From Bacteroidales bacterium M8 (GTDB lineage Bacteria > Bacteroidota > Bacteroidia > Bacteroidales > Muribaculaceae), in contig LUJS01000017.1 of NCBI GenBank assembly GCA_001689495.1, positions 86,601 through 150,600 on the forward strand: DNA of 64,000 nucleotides, given 5' to 3'. Below the pieces are notes generated by a model. That model searched no databases. It saw nothing but the letters and a program-made list of their open reading frames with translations, and was not told the DNA's origin. The translations under genes were made by a program, and so were the position numbers. The stretch's first letter is position 1, and each line of letters begins with the position of its first letter. Below are positions 34,179 through 43,522 of this stretch, piece after piece.

Positions 34179-35057
34179 TTACAATAAGTTGAGCACCTGC
34201 TCCTTTATCTGTTCCAGCTCGTCCTTCATCCTCACCACGAGGCGCTGCATCTCCGAGTGGTTGCTCTTCGAGCCGAGGGTATTGATCTCGCGGCCCATCT
34301 CCTGAGCTATGAATCCGAGTTTCTTGCCCTCGGCATCGGCCTCGGCGGCCATGGTCTGCATGAAGTACTCGAGGTGCTGTGCCAGACGCTGCTTCTCCTC
34401 GTTGATGTCGAGTTTCTCGATAAAGAAGAACAGCTCCTGCTCGAGGCGCGTGCGATCAAACTCGATGCCGTTCAGGTTGGCCAGACCCTCCTCCATGCGC
34501 AGGCGGATGCGCTCTATGCGCTCACCCTCATGGCGGGGCACCTCGGCCAGCAGGGCTGCGATGCGCTCGACGCGCAGCGCAAAGAAGCTCTCGAGCTTCT
34601 CGCCCTCGGTGCGGCGATAGTTCATCAGCGCCTTGAGGGCCATGTCGAGTGCCTGCAGGGCGGCCTCGTTCTCCGAGTCGTCGGCCTCGGCCGGGCTCTC
34701 AGACTTCATCGAATCCGGAAAACGGAGCAGCAGCGTGTACCAGTCGTTGGGTTCGGGAAGTCCGAGCTCGTCGCGCATCTGGGCGATGCGTGCCGCATAC
34801 TGGCGCAGAGCGGGGATGTTGAGGGTCTGCTGGGCCTCGCCGGCCTGTGTCTCGACACTGACCGTGACATCTATCTTACCTCTCAACAGAGTGGCTGCCA
34901 CCCTGTTGCGCATCTCGAGCTCGATGCCGCGCAGCGACGAGGGCACGCGCATGGCTATGTCGGCCTGCTTGCTGTTGAGAGACTTGACCTCAACGGTGAT
35001 TTTCTTGCCGGGAAGTTCGGCCACGCCTTTCCCGAAACCCGTCATGGAATACAACAT
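34179..35057 (-). CDS. YicC-family endoribonuclease-like protein
   Basis: The 292-residue protein has the YicC N-terminal domain (MTGFGKGVAE, VEVKSLNSKQADIAMRVPS) and the C-terminal DUF1732 domain (GREINTLGSKSNHSEMQRLVVRMKDELEQIKEQV). E. coli YicC has been described as an endoribonuclease acting on the small RNA RyhB. It is the first gene of the operon running to 30251 and has a strong promoter. Confidence 0.94.
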   Translation of the reverse strand: MLYSMTGFGKGVAELPGKKITVEVKSLNSKQADIAMRVPSSLRGIELEMRNRVAATLLRGKIDVTVSVETQAGEAQQTLNIPALRQYAARIAQMRDELGLPEPNDWYTLLLRFPDSMKSESPAEADDSENEAALQALDMALKALMNYRRTEGEKLESFFALRVERIAALLAEVPRHEGERIERIRLRMEEGLANLNGIEFDRTRLEQELFFFIEKLDINEEKQRLAQHLEYFMQTMAAEADAEGKKLGFIAQEMGREINTLGSKSNHSEMQRLVVRMKDELEQIKEQVLNLL

Positions 35058-35083
35058 AGATTATAAGCTGGTTTTGATTTCCA

Positions 35084-35115
35084 CAAAGTTAGTTAAAAAT
35101 ACAAAAACCGCCAAA
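35084..35115 (-). promoter_or_regulatory. yicC operon promoter
   Basis: On the minus strand TTTG (35112-35115), a 20-nt spacer and TAACTTTG (35084-35091) form a near-ideal promoter with a leader of about 20 nt. The -33 box lies inside the stem of the upstream gene's terminator. Confidence 0.8.
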
Positions 35116-35131
35116 TAAATCTATTTGGCGG
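35103..35131 (-). terminator. Intrinsic terminator of the thioredoxin-fold gene
   Basis: CCGCCAAATA (35108-35117) and TATTTGGCGG (35122-35131) form a perfect 10-bp stem with a 4-nt loop. On the minus strand it is followed by TTTTT (35103-35107). Confidence 0.9.
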
Positions 35132-35164
35132 CGTCATAAATGTTTTCTCACAAGCCCCGTGCGG

Positions 35165-35662
35165 CTATTTCTGCAGTATGTTCTCGAGCTGGGTCACCGA
35201 TGGGTTGACGGCCACGACCTTGCCCTGAGGGTTGACGAGATACGACGCATAGCCCTGCGAGGGGTGATAGTCTGGCGCGGCCTTGCCGCGGCGGGTGTCA
35301 GAGATATGATACTGGGTCGAGCGGTCCAGCCCGTCGTGGCTTACTATCTCGTCATAGAGCCGGCGGTTGTCGTCGGTGTTGACAGACAGCAGCCTGAGAT
35401 TGGAGTGGCGGTGCGAGCGCAGGAAACGGTCATACTCGCCCGCGGCGATACGCGACACGGCGTTGTGCGAGTCCCAGAAATTGACAAGGACATACTTGCC
35501 CTTGAGCGACGAGAGGTCTACGGTGCCTGCCGAGTTGCTGGCGGTGTCGATATGCGGCACGGCCTGCGGATCGGTGTCCTCGCGGTTCACCCTGACTGCA
35601 AACACGGCCACCATCAGTGCTATCACGATACAGAATACGATATACTTCAGCGTCTTGTTCAT
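35165..35662 (-). CDS. Membrane-anchored thioredoxin-fold (TlpA-like) protein lacking the CXXC
   Basis: The 165-residue protein has an N-terminal TM anchor or signal (about 7-23, IVFCIVIALMVAVFAV) and a periplasmic thioredoxin-like domain (LSSLKGKYVLVNFWDSHNA, NLRLLSVNTDD, YLVNPQGKVVAVNP). Where TlpA proteins have WCxxC, it reads FWDSHNAVS with no cysteine. It is therefore unlikely to be a thiol oxidoreductase and may be a binding or structural relative. It is flanked by its own terminator and by a G/C-rich palindrome (35672-35702) after tamA. Confidence 0.8.
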   Translation of the reverse strand: MNKTLKYIVFCIVIALMVAVFAVRVNREDTDPQAVPHIDTASNSAGTVDLSSLKGKYVLVNFWDSHNAVSRIAAGEYDRFLRSHRHSNLRLLSVNTDDNRRLYDEIVSHDGLDRSTQYHISDTRRGKAAPDYHPSQGYASYLVNPQGKVVAVNPSVTQLENILQK

Positions 35663-35671
35663 AATATCCGC

Positions 35672-35702
35672 AAGGGGGGACGCCCTTATGCGCCCCCCTG
35701 CT
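35672..35702 (-). terminator. GC-rich palindrome after the tamA-like gene
   Basis: An AAGGGGGGACGC / GCGCCCCCCTGCTT imperfect stem spans 35672-35702, downstream of the tamA-like stop. There is no T-run, so it may be a weak or factor-assisted terminator. It also lies just upstream of the thioredoxin-fold gene start. Confidence 0.4.
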
Positions 35703-35738
35703 TATAGTGACAACAATGTCGCGGTGCCTAATGTTCTG

Positions 35739-38030
35739 TCAGAACGGGTATCCGATGGCCAGATGGAATGCCAGCGACTTGCCGAACGACTCCATGTTAT
35801 AGTATCCGCGCTTCGAGGTGTGATATGGCGCGTGGATGCCTATGCCGAGGTCGCCGCGTATCACGAGCATCGAGATGTTGACCCTGAGGCCGACACCGGT
35901 GCCCAGCGCGAGGTCGCGCAGGAAGGTCGATGCCTTGAGCTGTCCGCCGGGGCGGGTGGGCTCGTTCTTGAGGGTCCAGACGTTGCCGGCGTCGATGAAG
36001 GCCGCACCCTCGAGCGGACCGAGTATCGGGAAACGCAACTCGGTGTTGGCGAGGAAGATGAAATTGCCCGTCTGGTCGAAATAGCCGTTGATCTGGTCGG
36101 CGGGGGCGCGATACGAGCCCGGGCCTATCGAGCGGACGGTGAACGCCCTGACCGAGTTGGCGCCGCCGCAATAGAACTGCTCGCTGTATGGCACCTCCTT
36201 GGAGTTGCCATAGGCGTATGCCGCGCCGACGGCCACGCGGTTTACCAGCCACATCTTGCCCATCAGGCGCCGTCCGTAGACGATCTGGCCGTAGCCCTTG
36301 ACAAACTGCGAGAATGGCGTGCCGAAGAGTTTCTTCTCGTTCTTCTTGCCGCAGAGCTCGTAGATGCTCCAGAACAGGTTGCCCGCCTGCTGCAGCGTCA
36401 CCTGCACGTTGAGGGTATTGTCGCGGTTGATGGCACGGTCGAATATCATCGAGTATGACATCTGCGGGATGAACTGGTCCATGAAGCTGAGGGCGATGGC
36501 AGGATTGGCGTTCATGATCGAGTCGAACACCTCGGTGGTGTGCTGCAGCTTGGTATATGAGATCTTGAACGGCGTGAACGAGTTCTGTATGTATCTCGTC
36601 GACCGCCAGTCGTATGATATGCCGGCGTTGAACTGATACATCTTGAAGTAGTGGGGACGGTTGAGCATGTCGATGCCCAGATTGATGCGCGTCCAGTTGA
36701 TGTCGCGGCGCGAGCGGGGCACGAACTTGGGCGCGAGCAGCCTCGGGAAGGCCAGCGTGCCGTTCAGGCCGAGCTCGTAAGAGTTGAACGCCGAGTTGCG
36801 CCCGCTGCCCGTCTGCCACTCATAAGACCCCGTCAGCGAGACGTTGAGCTGCTCGCCGCCGCCGAATATGTTGCGGTTGGTCACGCCCAGCGTCAGGCCC
36901 GGGCCGAGGTATGAGTTTGACTTTGACGAGACGTTGGCCTCGATCGAAGCCTCGAGTGGACGGTCGAAGGTACAGTCTATCAGCACGTCGAGCAGCCTCT
37001 TGTCGCGCTGCGTGGTGTCTGGTATGACGTTGATGTTGATGTTGTTGAATATGCCCATGCGCGACAGGCGGGTCTGGGTCAGGTTCATCTGGCGGACAGA
37101 GAACGTGCGCCCCTCCCTGAACGCTATGCACTCGGGTATCAGGCCGTCGCGCAGCCTCGAGGGCATGTAGCGTATCAGCGTGCCCTTAGATGTCTGTATG
37201 GTGTCGGGCGTGCCGCCACCCTTGTTGCGGTTGACGACGGTGGTGATCTTGCCTGTCTTGAATCGGTCGAGCGCCCACGGGTGCAGGTTGTCGGCCACGT
37301 CCATGCGCAGGGCTATGCGGTCCTGCTCGATGGTCGAGTCGGCAAGATAGGTGATGTATTCGGGACGGAAGTAATAGTATCCCCTGTTGCGCACGGCGTT
37401 TGCAATCTCGACACGCAGCGCCGAGAGCGAGTCGGTCGAATATCGCGACCCGGTCCTGAGGTATCGCGACCCGCGCGCCACAGAGTCTATGAGATGATAG
37501 AGATGGGTGGTGTCGGGCAGCAGCTCTATCGAGTCGAGGAGGTATGGGCGCCCCGACTCGACGCGATAGAGTATCGAGGCCTTCTTCTTGTTCTTCTTCT
37601 GCACCAGCTCGTACGACGACGTGCCCGAGAAGTATCCGTTGTCGTCGAGCAGCTTGTCCAGCATGTGCACCCTCACCTCGGGCCTCACGTCGCTCACCAG
37701 CACGGGCTCCTCGGCCAGCTTCTCGTATATCCAATGCTTGAATCCCTTGGGGGGATTGGGCCAGTTGTTGTAGACCCACAGGCCGTAAGGGATGGGTATG
37801 CGGTATTTGGCCGACCCGAGCAGTGCGTTGTTGGGCTTGACCGACACGGCCTCCTCGAGCGTCGATGCTACGCCGGCCGGAAACGGCTCGTGGCCGGGGG
37901 TGGTGATGTCCACCCCCTTGAGTCCGGTATAGAGTATGTCGTCCTTGCCGAGACGCTTGGTGGTCGAGCATCCTGTGGCCAGCACGGCGGCCGCCAGCGC
38001 GGCCATTATGTATGTCAGGCAATGTTTCAT
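35739..38030 (-). CDS. TamA/BamA-family (Omp85) outer-membrane lipoprotein
   Basis: The 763-residue protein has a lipoprotein signal with Cys21 (LATGCSTTK), POTRA-like repeats in the N-terminal half, and a C-terminal 16-strand Omp85 barrel. The conserved VRAFTVRSIGPGSYR region and final aromatic (AIGYPF) are visible. It follows the tamB-like gene by 15 nt, so it probably forms a TamAB-like envelope-assembly or lipid-transport pair. The lipid anchor on an Omp85 protein is a recurrent Bacteroidetes feature. Confidence 0.9.
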   Translation of the reverse strand: MKHCLTYIMAALAAAVLATGCSTTKRLGKDDILYTGLKGVDITTPGHEPFPAGVASTLEEAVSVKPNNALLGSAKYRIPIPYGLWVYNNWPNPPKGFKHWIYEKLAEEPVLVSDVRPEVRVHMLDKLLDDNGYFSGTSSYELVQKKNKKKASILYRVESGRPYLLDSIELLPDTTHLYHLIDSVARGSRYLRTGSRYSTDSLSALRVEIANAVRNRGYYYFRPEYITYLADSTIEQDRIALRMDVADNLHPWALDRFKTGKITTVVNRNKGGGTPDTIQTSKGTLIRYMPSRLRDGLIPECIAFREGRTFSVRQMNLTQTRLSRMGIFNNININVIPDTTQRDKRLLDVLIDCTFDRPLEASIEANVSSKSNSYLGPGLTLGVTNRNIFGGGEQLNVSLTGSYEWQTGSGRNSAFNSYELGLNGTLAFPRLLAPKFVPRSRRDINWTRINLGIDMLNRPHYFKMYQFNAGISYDWRSTRYIQNSFTPFKISYTKLQHTTEVFDSIMNANPAIALSFMDQFIPQMSYSMIFDRAINRDNTLNVQVTLQQAGNLFWSIYELCGKKNEKKLFGTPFSQFVKGYGQIVYGRRLMGKMWLVNRVAVGAAYAYGNSKEVPYSEQFYCGGANSVRAFTVRSIGPGSYRAPADQINGYFDQTGNFIFLANTELRFPILGPLEGAAFIDAGNVWTLKNEPTRPGGQLKASTFLRDLALGTGVGLRVNISMLVIRGDLGIGIHAPYHTSKRGYYNMESFGKSLAFHLAIGYPF

Positions 38031-38045
38031 TACAGTATGCTGCTT

Positions 38046-41000
38046 TTAGTCACGTTTGATTCCGATAAGCTCCCACAGGGAGTTGAGCTTGCGCTTCAGC
38101 ACGAAGCCCACGCCGGTCTGGGTGATCTCGCCCTCGAGTATGCTCTCGTAGCCCGTGTGGCGGAAGATGCGCAGGTACATCGTGCCCGAGCGGTTGAGCA
38201 TGTACTCGAACGCTATGTCGTTGATGAGATTCTGCGAGAAGTTCTCGTCGGCGTTGGCGTCGGTCGAGTAGTTGCCGCCCACGACAATCTTGAATCTGTC
38301 GTCGAAGAGGCTCTTCGACACCCTGTAGCTGTATGACGTCGTGGTCGAGGTTGACCCGTCCATGGTGCGGTCATACTGGTCGATGCCGAACGATATGTCC
38401 ACGCCCCTGATGTTGCTTGCGGCCCACGAGTTGAGCTGCGAGGTCAGGAACGAGAAGAGCGGGTTGCCCGACAGGTTGGTGTTGCCCTTGGTGCCGGCGC
38501 CGGTATACTTGCCGTAGAGCAGCAGGTTCATGGCCTGATTGGCACGCTGCTCGGCCGACATGGACGAGAGTTCGTTCTGGACGGTGATGTCGTCGTCGGT
38601 CGAGACGTCGAAGGCCACGTTCATGTTCTCGAGCGTGTTGGTCACGGCCAGCGCGATGTCAAAGTTGACCAGACGCGAGTTCTGTCCGCTCTGGGTGACG
38701 TTGGCGCGGAGCACGTCGACGGCATGGACGTTTAGCACGGGGTTCATCACGTCGCCGTTGAAGGCCACGTACGATCCATCTTGGAACTGGAAATTCTTGG
38801 TCGACATCATCGGCGGGGTATATCTGACGAATCCGCTGTTGATGTTGAGGCGTCCGGTGAGGCGCATGCCGTTGAGCGGCGACATCGAGAAGTCGAGATC
38901 GCCCGACGTGAGCAACTGCACCTTGTTCGAGCCGCCGGCGTTGAGGTCGACGTTGACCACCGAGCCCTCCATTATGTGCAGGTCGGCGCTGACGTTCATG
39001 GCCATAGAGGTCTGCACGATCGAGTCGGCCTCGGCCATCTGGGCGGTGTCCGAGAACTGGACGAACTTGACCATGTCGTCGGTGCTCTGCTGCGATATGC
39101 CGTTGCCGGCATCGGTCAGGACGTATGTCACGTTGGTGCCTTCGAGCAGCGAGACGTCGGCCTTGACGGCGAGATATTCCATGTTGCCCTTGACCGATGC
39201 GTCGAGGTCGAGGAACGCCTTGCCGTAGACCTCGGCGCCGCGCGGACGGTCGGACTTGACCACCTGTATGTTCTTGGCCTTGGCCACGAGGGCCATGTTC
39301 ATGTTAGAGAGGCTACGCAGGTCGACGTCGCCGTCGATGGTGAGGGGATTGTCGTTGCAGCCCCAGATATTGAATCCGTCAAACGACACAAGGTTGCTGT
39401 CTACGGGTATCTTCTCGTCAGAGAACCTGAAGTCGGTGCCGAGCATGGCCACCTTGACCGTGGTGCTGTCAAAGTTGATGAATCCGTCGAACACGGGCGC
39501 GGCCATGTCGCCTGTTATCTTCATAGTGCCGTTGAGGGTGCCCGCCAGCGTGGCCATGCCCTCGGGGATGAACGGATTGACGACCCGCAGCGGGAACTGT
39601 ATCATGTTGAAGTCGAGCAGGAACGGCGAGGCGAGGGCCGAGTCGTTGAGCACGCCGTGGGCGGTGATGGTGCGCACCGAGTCGACCATCAGGCCGACGT
39701 CGGCCATCAGCTTGCCGCCGGGCGAGTTCTCGACGTTGACGTCGAGGCCGAACGTGCCCACCCTCTCGCGGCCATAATACAGGTCGGTGAGGTTGACCAT
39801 GCCCTTGCCGGTCAGCACGGGGTCTTTGTATGCGAAGTGCAGGTCGGCCGACAGGTCGCCCTTGACGGGGGGCGCGAAGGGGTTGATGGACAGCCAGTCC
39901 TGAAGCTGCACCTGAGACACCTGAACGATCAGGTCCTCCTGTCCGCCGGCATGGTGGTGGTGTGCTATCGAGGCCGAGTCGTCGACATGGGCCGGTGTGA
40001 ATATCTTGACGTAGCTGTCGCCGTTGGATATGCGCAGGTCTGCGTCTATGTGCTTGTCGGCCAGATCGAGACTGATGAAGTTGCTGTCGTTGAGGGTCCA
40101 AGTCTTGTAGGCTATTATCGGCTTGCGGGGCACCAGCTTGACGGTGACGACGCTGTCGACGATGGCGGCGTTGACGCCGATGTTGAATCCGCGCTCGTCC
40201 TTGATGTTGCGCTGGCTCATGAACACCGAGGCGCGGTTGAATCCCGCGAATCCGTTGATGGTGACGTGGGCGAAGTCGTCGAAAGTGCCGGGACGGTTGT
40301 TGACCGTGGCCTTGTAGACCAGATAGTCGCCGTGCTGTATGGCATTGACCCTGATGGTGTCGAGGCGTGTGCCCGAGGCATCGAGCCTGAGCACGTCGGC
40401 GCCGAATGTGATGAGCGAGTCGTTGGCCATGGCGGCATGGAGCGAGTTGAACTTTAGGCCCGACGAGGCCAGTATCTGCGAGGCCACGTTGGAGCGGCCC
40501 ACCGAGGCGTCGATGGCAAAGCGCGGTATGACGCGGTTGAGGCGCCGCACGTCTATGCGCATGCTGTCCACCTCGGCCATGACCTCGGTCACGGCGGGGG
40601 TCACCGAGTCGACGAAGGCGAGCAGGGCCGAGGGCGACGAGAATTTCATGTCCAAGTCGCCGTTGACCAACGTGGCGTGCGTGCCGGTCTTCTCGGACGC
40701 CAGCGTCAGGTCTATGGGTGCCGTCGGGTTGATGGCCATGCCCGGCAGACGCCAGTACAGGCCGCTGATTGCGGCGGTGACATCCATTCCGCCCGACGCC
40801 ACGTTATAGAATCCGGCAGACTTTATGGCGGCGTGTCCGCCGTTGACCGAGTCCGACATATGCAACGCCTGCAGGTTGATGTCGCGCAGGTCGCCCGACA
40901 GGTCATACCTCACCGTGTCGCCGTGCAGCAGTGCCGTGAAGTCGACAGATGCGTCGGCGCCGGGGTTGTGGCTCGTCAGCTTGCCAGTGGCCTCGCCGGC

Positions 41001-42758
41001 GTGGAGAGCGACGTCGAGGGCTATGTCCCTGTATGTTTCTTTCTGATACTCAATCTCTACGATCTTCATGTCGGCGTCAACCGATGTGGCCGGCGACATG
41101 GGGTTGTATCCGCGTCCGTCCACCCTGACACGCCCGGTCACGTCGCCTATGCCGAGTTCGGGCATGAACACGCCCACGGGGAAGTGCGCCAGCCTTATGT
41201 CGGCGTCATAGTCCTCGCTGCGGGCGGTCCACGAGCCGTCGGCGGCTATGCGTCCGCCACCCACGGTGACCTCGACCGAGCCCTGAGCCTCGCCGGGATG
41301 ATAGTCGACATCGCCGTGCAGTTTCAGCGCGGGCACATGGGCTATGGGCAGGAACGCGAACTGCCTGTCGCTGAGCGCGGCCAGCGAGCCGTCTATCGAG
41401 AGGTCGCCCCCTATCTTCTCGGCGTTCATCGGATTGTCCACGGTGCCTGTGGCGCGCATGCGCACCACGCCGGGCATGGTCAGGTCGAGGGCATAGACAT
41501 TGAGCTGTCCGGTGGTGCCGTCGATGTCGGCGCTGAGCGAGGCGGGGCGCATCGGCGCGAGCATGGCCTTCATGTCGGGAAATGCCAGAGCCACGTCGGC
41601 GGGGTCCACGCGCCCCGAAGCCTTGAGCGTCAGGGGCAGCGAGGTGTCCGTCATCAGGTCGCCCACGCCCATCACGGCATCCAGACGCAGCATGGAGCGC
41701 AGGGTCTCTATCGAGAATCCCGATGCCTTCATGGCCGTGTCGTCCATGACAAAGAGGCCGTCGGCATGGAGGGGCAGGCCGCAGCGCTCGGTGGCGTCGA
41801 GCCGCCGCAGGGGCACACGTATCGAGGTGCCGCGGTTATAGAACGAGTCGACCTCGATAGTCACGCCCGACACGCCTATGTATGCAGGGTCAAATCCGGG
41901 CAGGGGCCTGACGCCGCGCTGGGCATAGAGGCCGTCGCGGGCCGTCAGGCGCAGGGTGTCGGCGGTGATGGTCCACATCTCCGAGTCGTCGGTCGCCGCC
42001 ACGGTGTCCGTCCTTGCGGCGACTGCCGTCGAGTCGGGAGCCGGGTATAAATATGTCGCGCCCACGCTGTCTATGCGCAGGCTCTGTCCAAAAATGCGTT
42101 TGTTGGCCATGTCGACCGTGGCGTCGCGCAGCACAGCCATGTCAACGGTGCAGCCCAGCGAGTCGATGACGGGCAGCATCTCCATCGAGTAGTTGACGCG
42201 GCTCATCCTGATGAGGCCGGCCTTTATTAAATAAGGTGTCGAGGCTGCGGTGTCGACGGGGGTGGCGGTTGTGTCCTCGAGCATGCGCAGACGCACCCTG
42301 ACGCCCTCGATGTCGGCTTGGTCGAGACTGATGGCGTTGGTGGACAGATCCATGTCGGCGCCGTCGATGACGCCTCGCTCGAGGTGGGCCCTGAGCCACA
42401 TCACCGAGTCGCGGTTGCCCAACTGATAGAACGCCGAGTCGAGCTCGATGCTCTCCACGTCAATCTGTTTTTTCAGCAGCGGCATCAGCCTGACACTCAC
42501 CGCCGCATGCGAGGCCGTTATCATGGTGTCGGCATTGGCCTGTATCACGGCCACGTCGTCCACCTTGAGTCGCAGCGGGAATCCGAGCCTCAGGTGCCCC
42601 ACCTCGATCTTCATGCCGGTGGCCTCTGACGCCTTGCGCGCGGCCAGACCTACGACCCGGTCCTGTATGAACGGAACATAGAGAAGCACGGGCACCAGAA
42701 GTGCCACGATCAGCAGACCGAGAACGATACCGCCCAATATTTTGACAATCTTACGCAC
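38046..42758 (-). CDS. TamB-family (DUF490) AsmA-like translocation/assembly protein
   Basis: The very long 1570-residue protein has an N-terminal TM anchor (about 8-30, LGGIVLGLLIVALLVPVLLYV), an extended repetitive beta-rich body and the TamB C-terminal domain (LLYGKYTGAG, AASNIRGVDISFGIDQYD, DIAFEYMLN). Such proteins form a hydrophobic groove spanning the periplasm and move phospholipids or assist outer-membrane protein insertion. It is the first gene of the pair with the Omp85 protein. No clear promoter box was found in 42759-42966. Confidence 0.93.
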   Translation of the reverse strand: MRKIVKILGGIVLGLLIVALLVPVLLYVPFIQDRVVGLAARKASEATGMKIEVGHLRLGFPLRLKVDDVAVIQANADTMITASHAAVSVRLMPLLKKQIDVESIELDSAFYQLGNRDSVMWLRAHLERGVIDGADMDLSTNAISLDQADIEGVRVRLRMLEDTTATPVDTAASTPYLIKAGLIRMSRVNYSMEMLPVIDSLGCTVDMAVLRDATVDMANKRIFGQSLRIDSVGATYLYPAPDSTAVAARTDTVAATDDSEMWTITADTLRLTARDGLYAQRGVRPLPGFDPAYIGVSGVTIEVDSFYNRGTSIRVPLRRLDATERCGLPLHADGLFVMDDTAMKASGFSIETLRSMLRLDAVMGVGDLMTDTSLPLTLKASGRVDPADVALAFPDMKAMLAPMRPASLSADIDGTTGQLNVYALDLTMPGVVRMRATGTVDNPMNAEKIGGDLSIDGSLAALSDRQFAFLPIAHVPALKLHGDVDYHPGEAQGSVEVTVGGGRIAADGSWTARSEDYDADIRLAHFPVGVFMPELGIGDVTGRVRVDGRGYNPMSPATSVDADMKIVEIEYQKETYRDIALDVALHAGEATGKLTSHNPGADASVDFTALLHGDTVRYDLSGDLRDINLQALHMSDSVNGGHAAIKSAGFYNVASGGMDVTAAISGLYWRLPGMAINPTAPIDLTLASEKTGTHATLVNGDLDMKFSSPSALLAFVDSVTPAVTEVMAEVDSMRIDVRRLNRVIPRFAIDASVGRSNVASQILASSGLKFNSLHAAMANDSLITFGADVLRLDASGTRLDTIRVNAIQHGDYLVYKATVNNRPGTFDDFAHVTINGFAGFNRASVFMSQRNIKDERGFNIGVNAAIVDSVVTVKLVPRKPIIAYKTWTLNDSNFISLDLADKHIDADLRISNGDSYVKIFTPAHVDDSASIAHHHHAGGQEDLIVQVSQVQLQDWLSINPFAPPVKGDLSADLHFAYKDPVLTGKGMVNLTDLYYGRERVGTFGLDVNVENSPGGKLMADVGLMVDSVRTITAHGVLNDSALASPFLLDFNMIQFPLRVVNPFIPEGMATLAGTLNGTMKITGDMAAPVFDGFINFDSTTVKVAMLGTDFRFSDEKIPVDSNLVSFDGFNIWGCNDNPLTIDGDVDLRSLSNMNMALVAKAKNIQVVKSDRPRGAEVYGKAFLDLDASVKGNMEYLAVKADVSLLEGTNVTYVLTDAGNGISQQSTDDMVKFVQFSDTAQMAEADSIVQTSMAMNVSADLHIMEGSVVNVDLNAGGSNKVQLLTSGDLDFSMSPLNGMRLTGRLNINSGFVRYTPPMMSTKNFQFQDGSYVAFNGDVMNPVLNVHAVDVLRANVTQSGQNSRLVNFDIALAVTNTLENMNVAFDVSTDDDITVQNELSSMSAEQRANQAMNLLLYGKYTGAGTKGNTNLSGNPLFSFLTSQLNSWAASNIRGVDISFGIDQYDRTMDGSTSTTTSYSYRVSKSLFDDRFKIVVGGNYSTDANADENFSQNLINDIAFEYMLNRSGTMYLRIFRHTGYESILEGEITQTGVGFVLKRKLNSLWELIGIKRD

Positions 42759-42966
42759 GGGGCTACAGCAGGTTGATGGATGAATTATTCAGTTGAAATC
42801 AGATCGTGAGAGAGTGATGACATATTATAAACCCCGACGGCACGATTAAAGTTTTGCGGCAGGGTGCAAAAAAACTCTCGCGGCACAAATAATATAAGGT
42901 GTGTGCGGCGAGAGTAATGGGATGGAATCATCCGTGAGACCGACATACGGTCCGGCGGTGATGATG

Positions 42967-43185
42967 TTACTTGTCCTGAGCGAGCGAGATGAGAATTTCC
43001 TTTCCATCCTCACCCGGAGTGAAGACGACTTTGCCTTCGCGTGCGAGCCAGCCGATGGCGGCGAAGAGCTCGCGGTCGTTCTTCAGTTTAGCCATTTTCT
43101 TAAGCTGCTTGCTGTCTACGGCTTCGGCCTCGTTGAGTGCGGCCCATACACATCCGGCCATCTGGCCAATAGTCTCTGTGTTCAT
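42967..43185 (-). CDS. Small winged-helix protein (DUF2582-like)
   Basis: The 72-residue protein (MNTETIGQMAGCVWAALNE...) has the compact winged-helix pattern of PF10771-type proteins (DRELFAAIGWLAREGKVVF). It is a likely DNA-binding or adaptor protein of unknown target. The ATG at 43185 is preferred to an in-frame TTG two codons upstream. A TAATTTTG box (43237-43244, minus) lies about 50 nt upstream. Confidence 0.82.
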   Translation of the reverse strand: MNTETIGQMAGCVWAALNEAEAVDSKQLKKMAKLKNDRELFAAIGWLAREGKVVFTPGEDGKEILISLAQDK

Positions 43186-43236
43186 TGTCAAGTGATTTTT
43201 TAAATGTTATTGCTCTGACTCCACAGGGAGCCACCG

Positions 43237-43244
43237 CAAAATTA
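43237..43244 (-). promoter_or_regulatory. Putative -7 box of the small winged-helix gene
   Basis: TAATTTTG on the minus strand matches TAnnTTTG; no clear -33 partner is seen at 19-21 nt. Confidence 0.4.
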
Positions 43245-43420
43245 ATGAAATTTTGTTAATTCCGTTATATTTTGACAACAAATTTTACCTCCTTATTGTT
43301 CAAAACCACTTAAAAACTTATTTTTCCAACCCCCTTTCCCCAATTCCCCACCACGTAATGGTCGCAAGTCCATAATGTGTGGGGCAGAGGTATAGGCGAA
43401 AACAAGTCTTATGAGTAAAT

Positions 43421-43522
43421 GCGTCCGCAGGACGCTGATTTATCAGTAACCGTGGTACGCCGGAGCTCTGCGAAGGCGTGCCCGGTATGGACCCTCCCCA
43501 AAATGGCGTCCGAACGGACGCC
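43421..43522. repeat. Cluster of three palindromes in a 650-bp gene-free stretch
   Basis: GCGTCC-gca-GGACGC (43421-43435), an imperfect GGTACGCC/GGCGTGCC hairpin (about 43454-43482), and the perfect 18-bp palindrome GGCGTCCGAACGGACGCC (43505-43522) lie close together. The first and third share the GCGTCC core. They resemble REP-type intergenic elements. The rest of 43186-43835 shows only the winged-helix promoter box and AT-rich sequence; the frame open from 43668 has no family similarity before 43836. Confidence 0.65.

Noticed and set aside
38781..40457. 558-codon plus-strand frame opposite the tamB-like gene
   Set aside because: It is antisense to a well-supported TamB-family gene and its translation has no recognisable motif.
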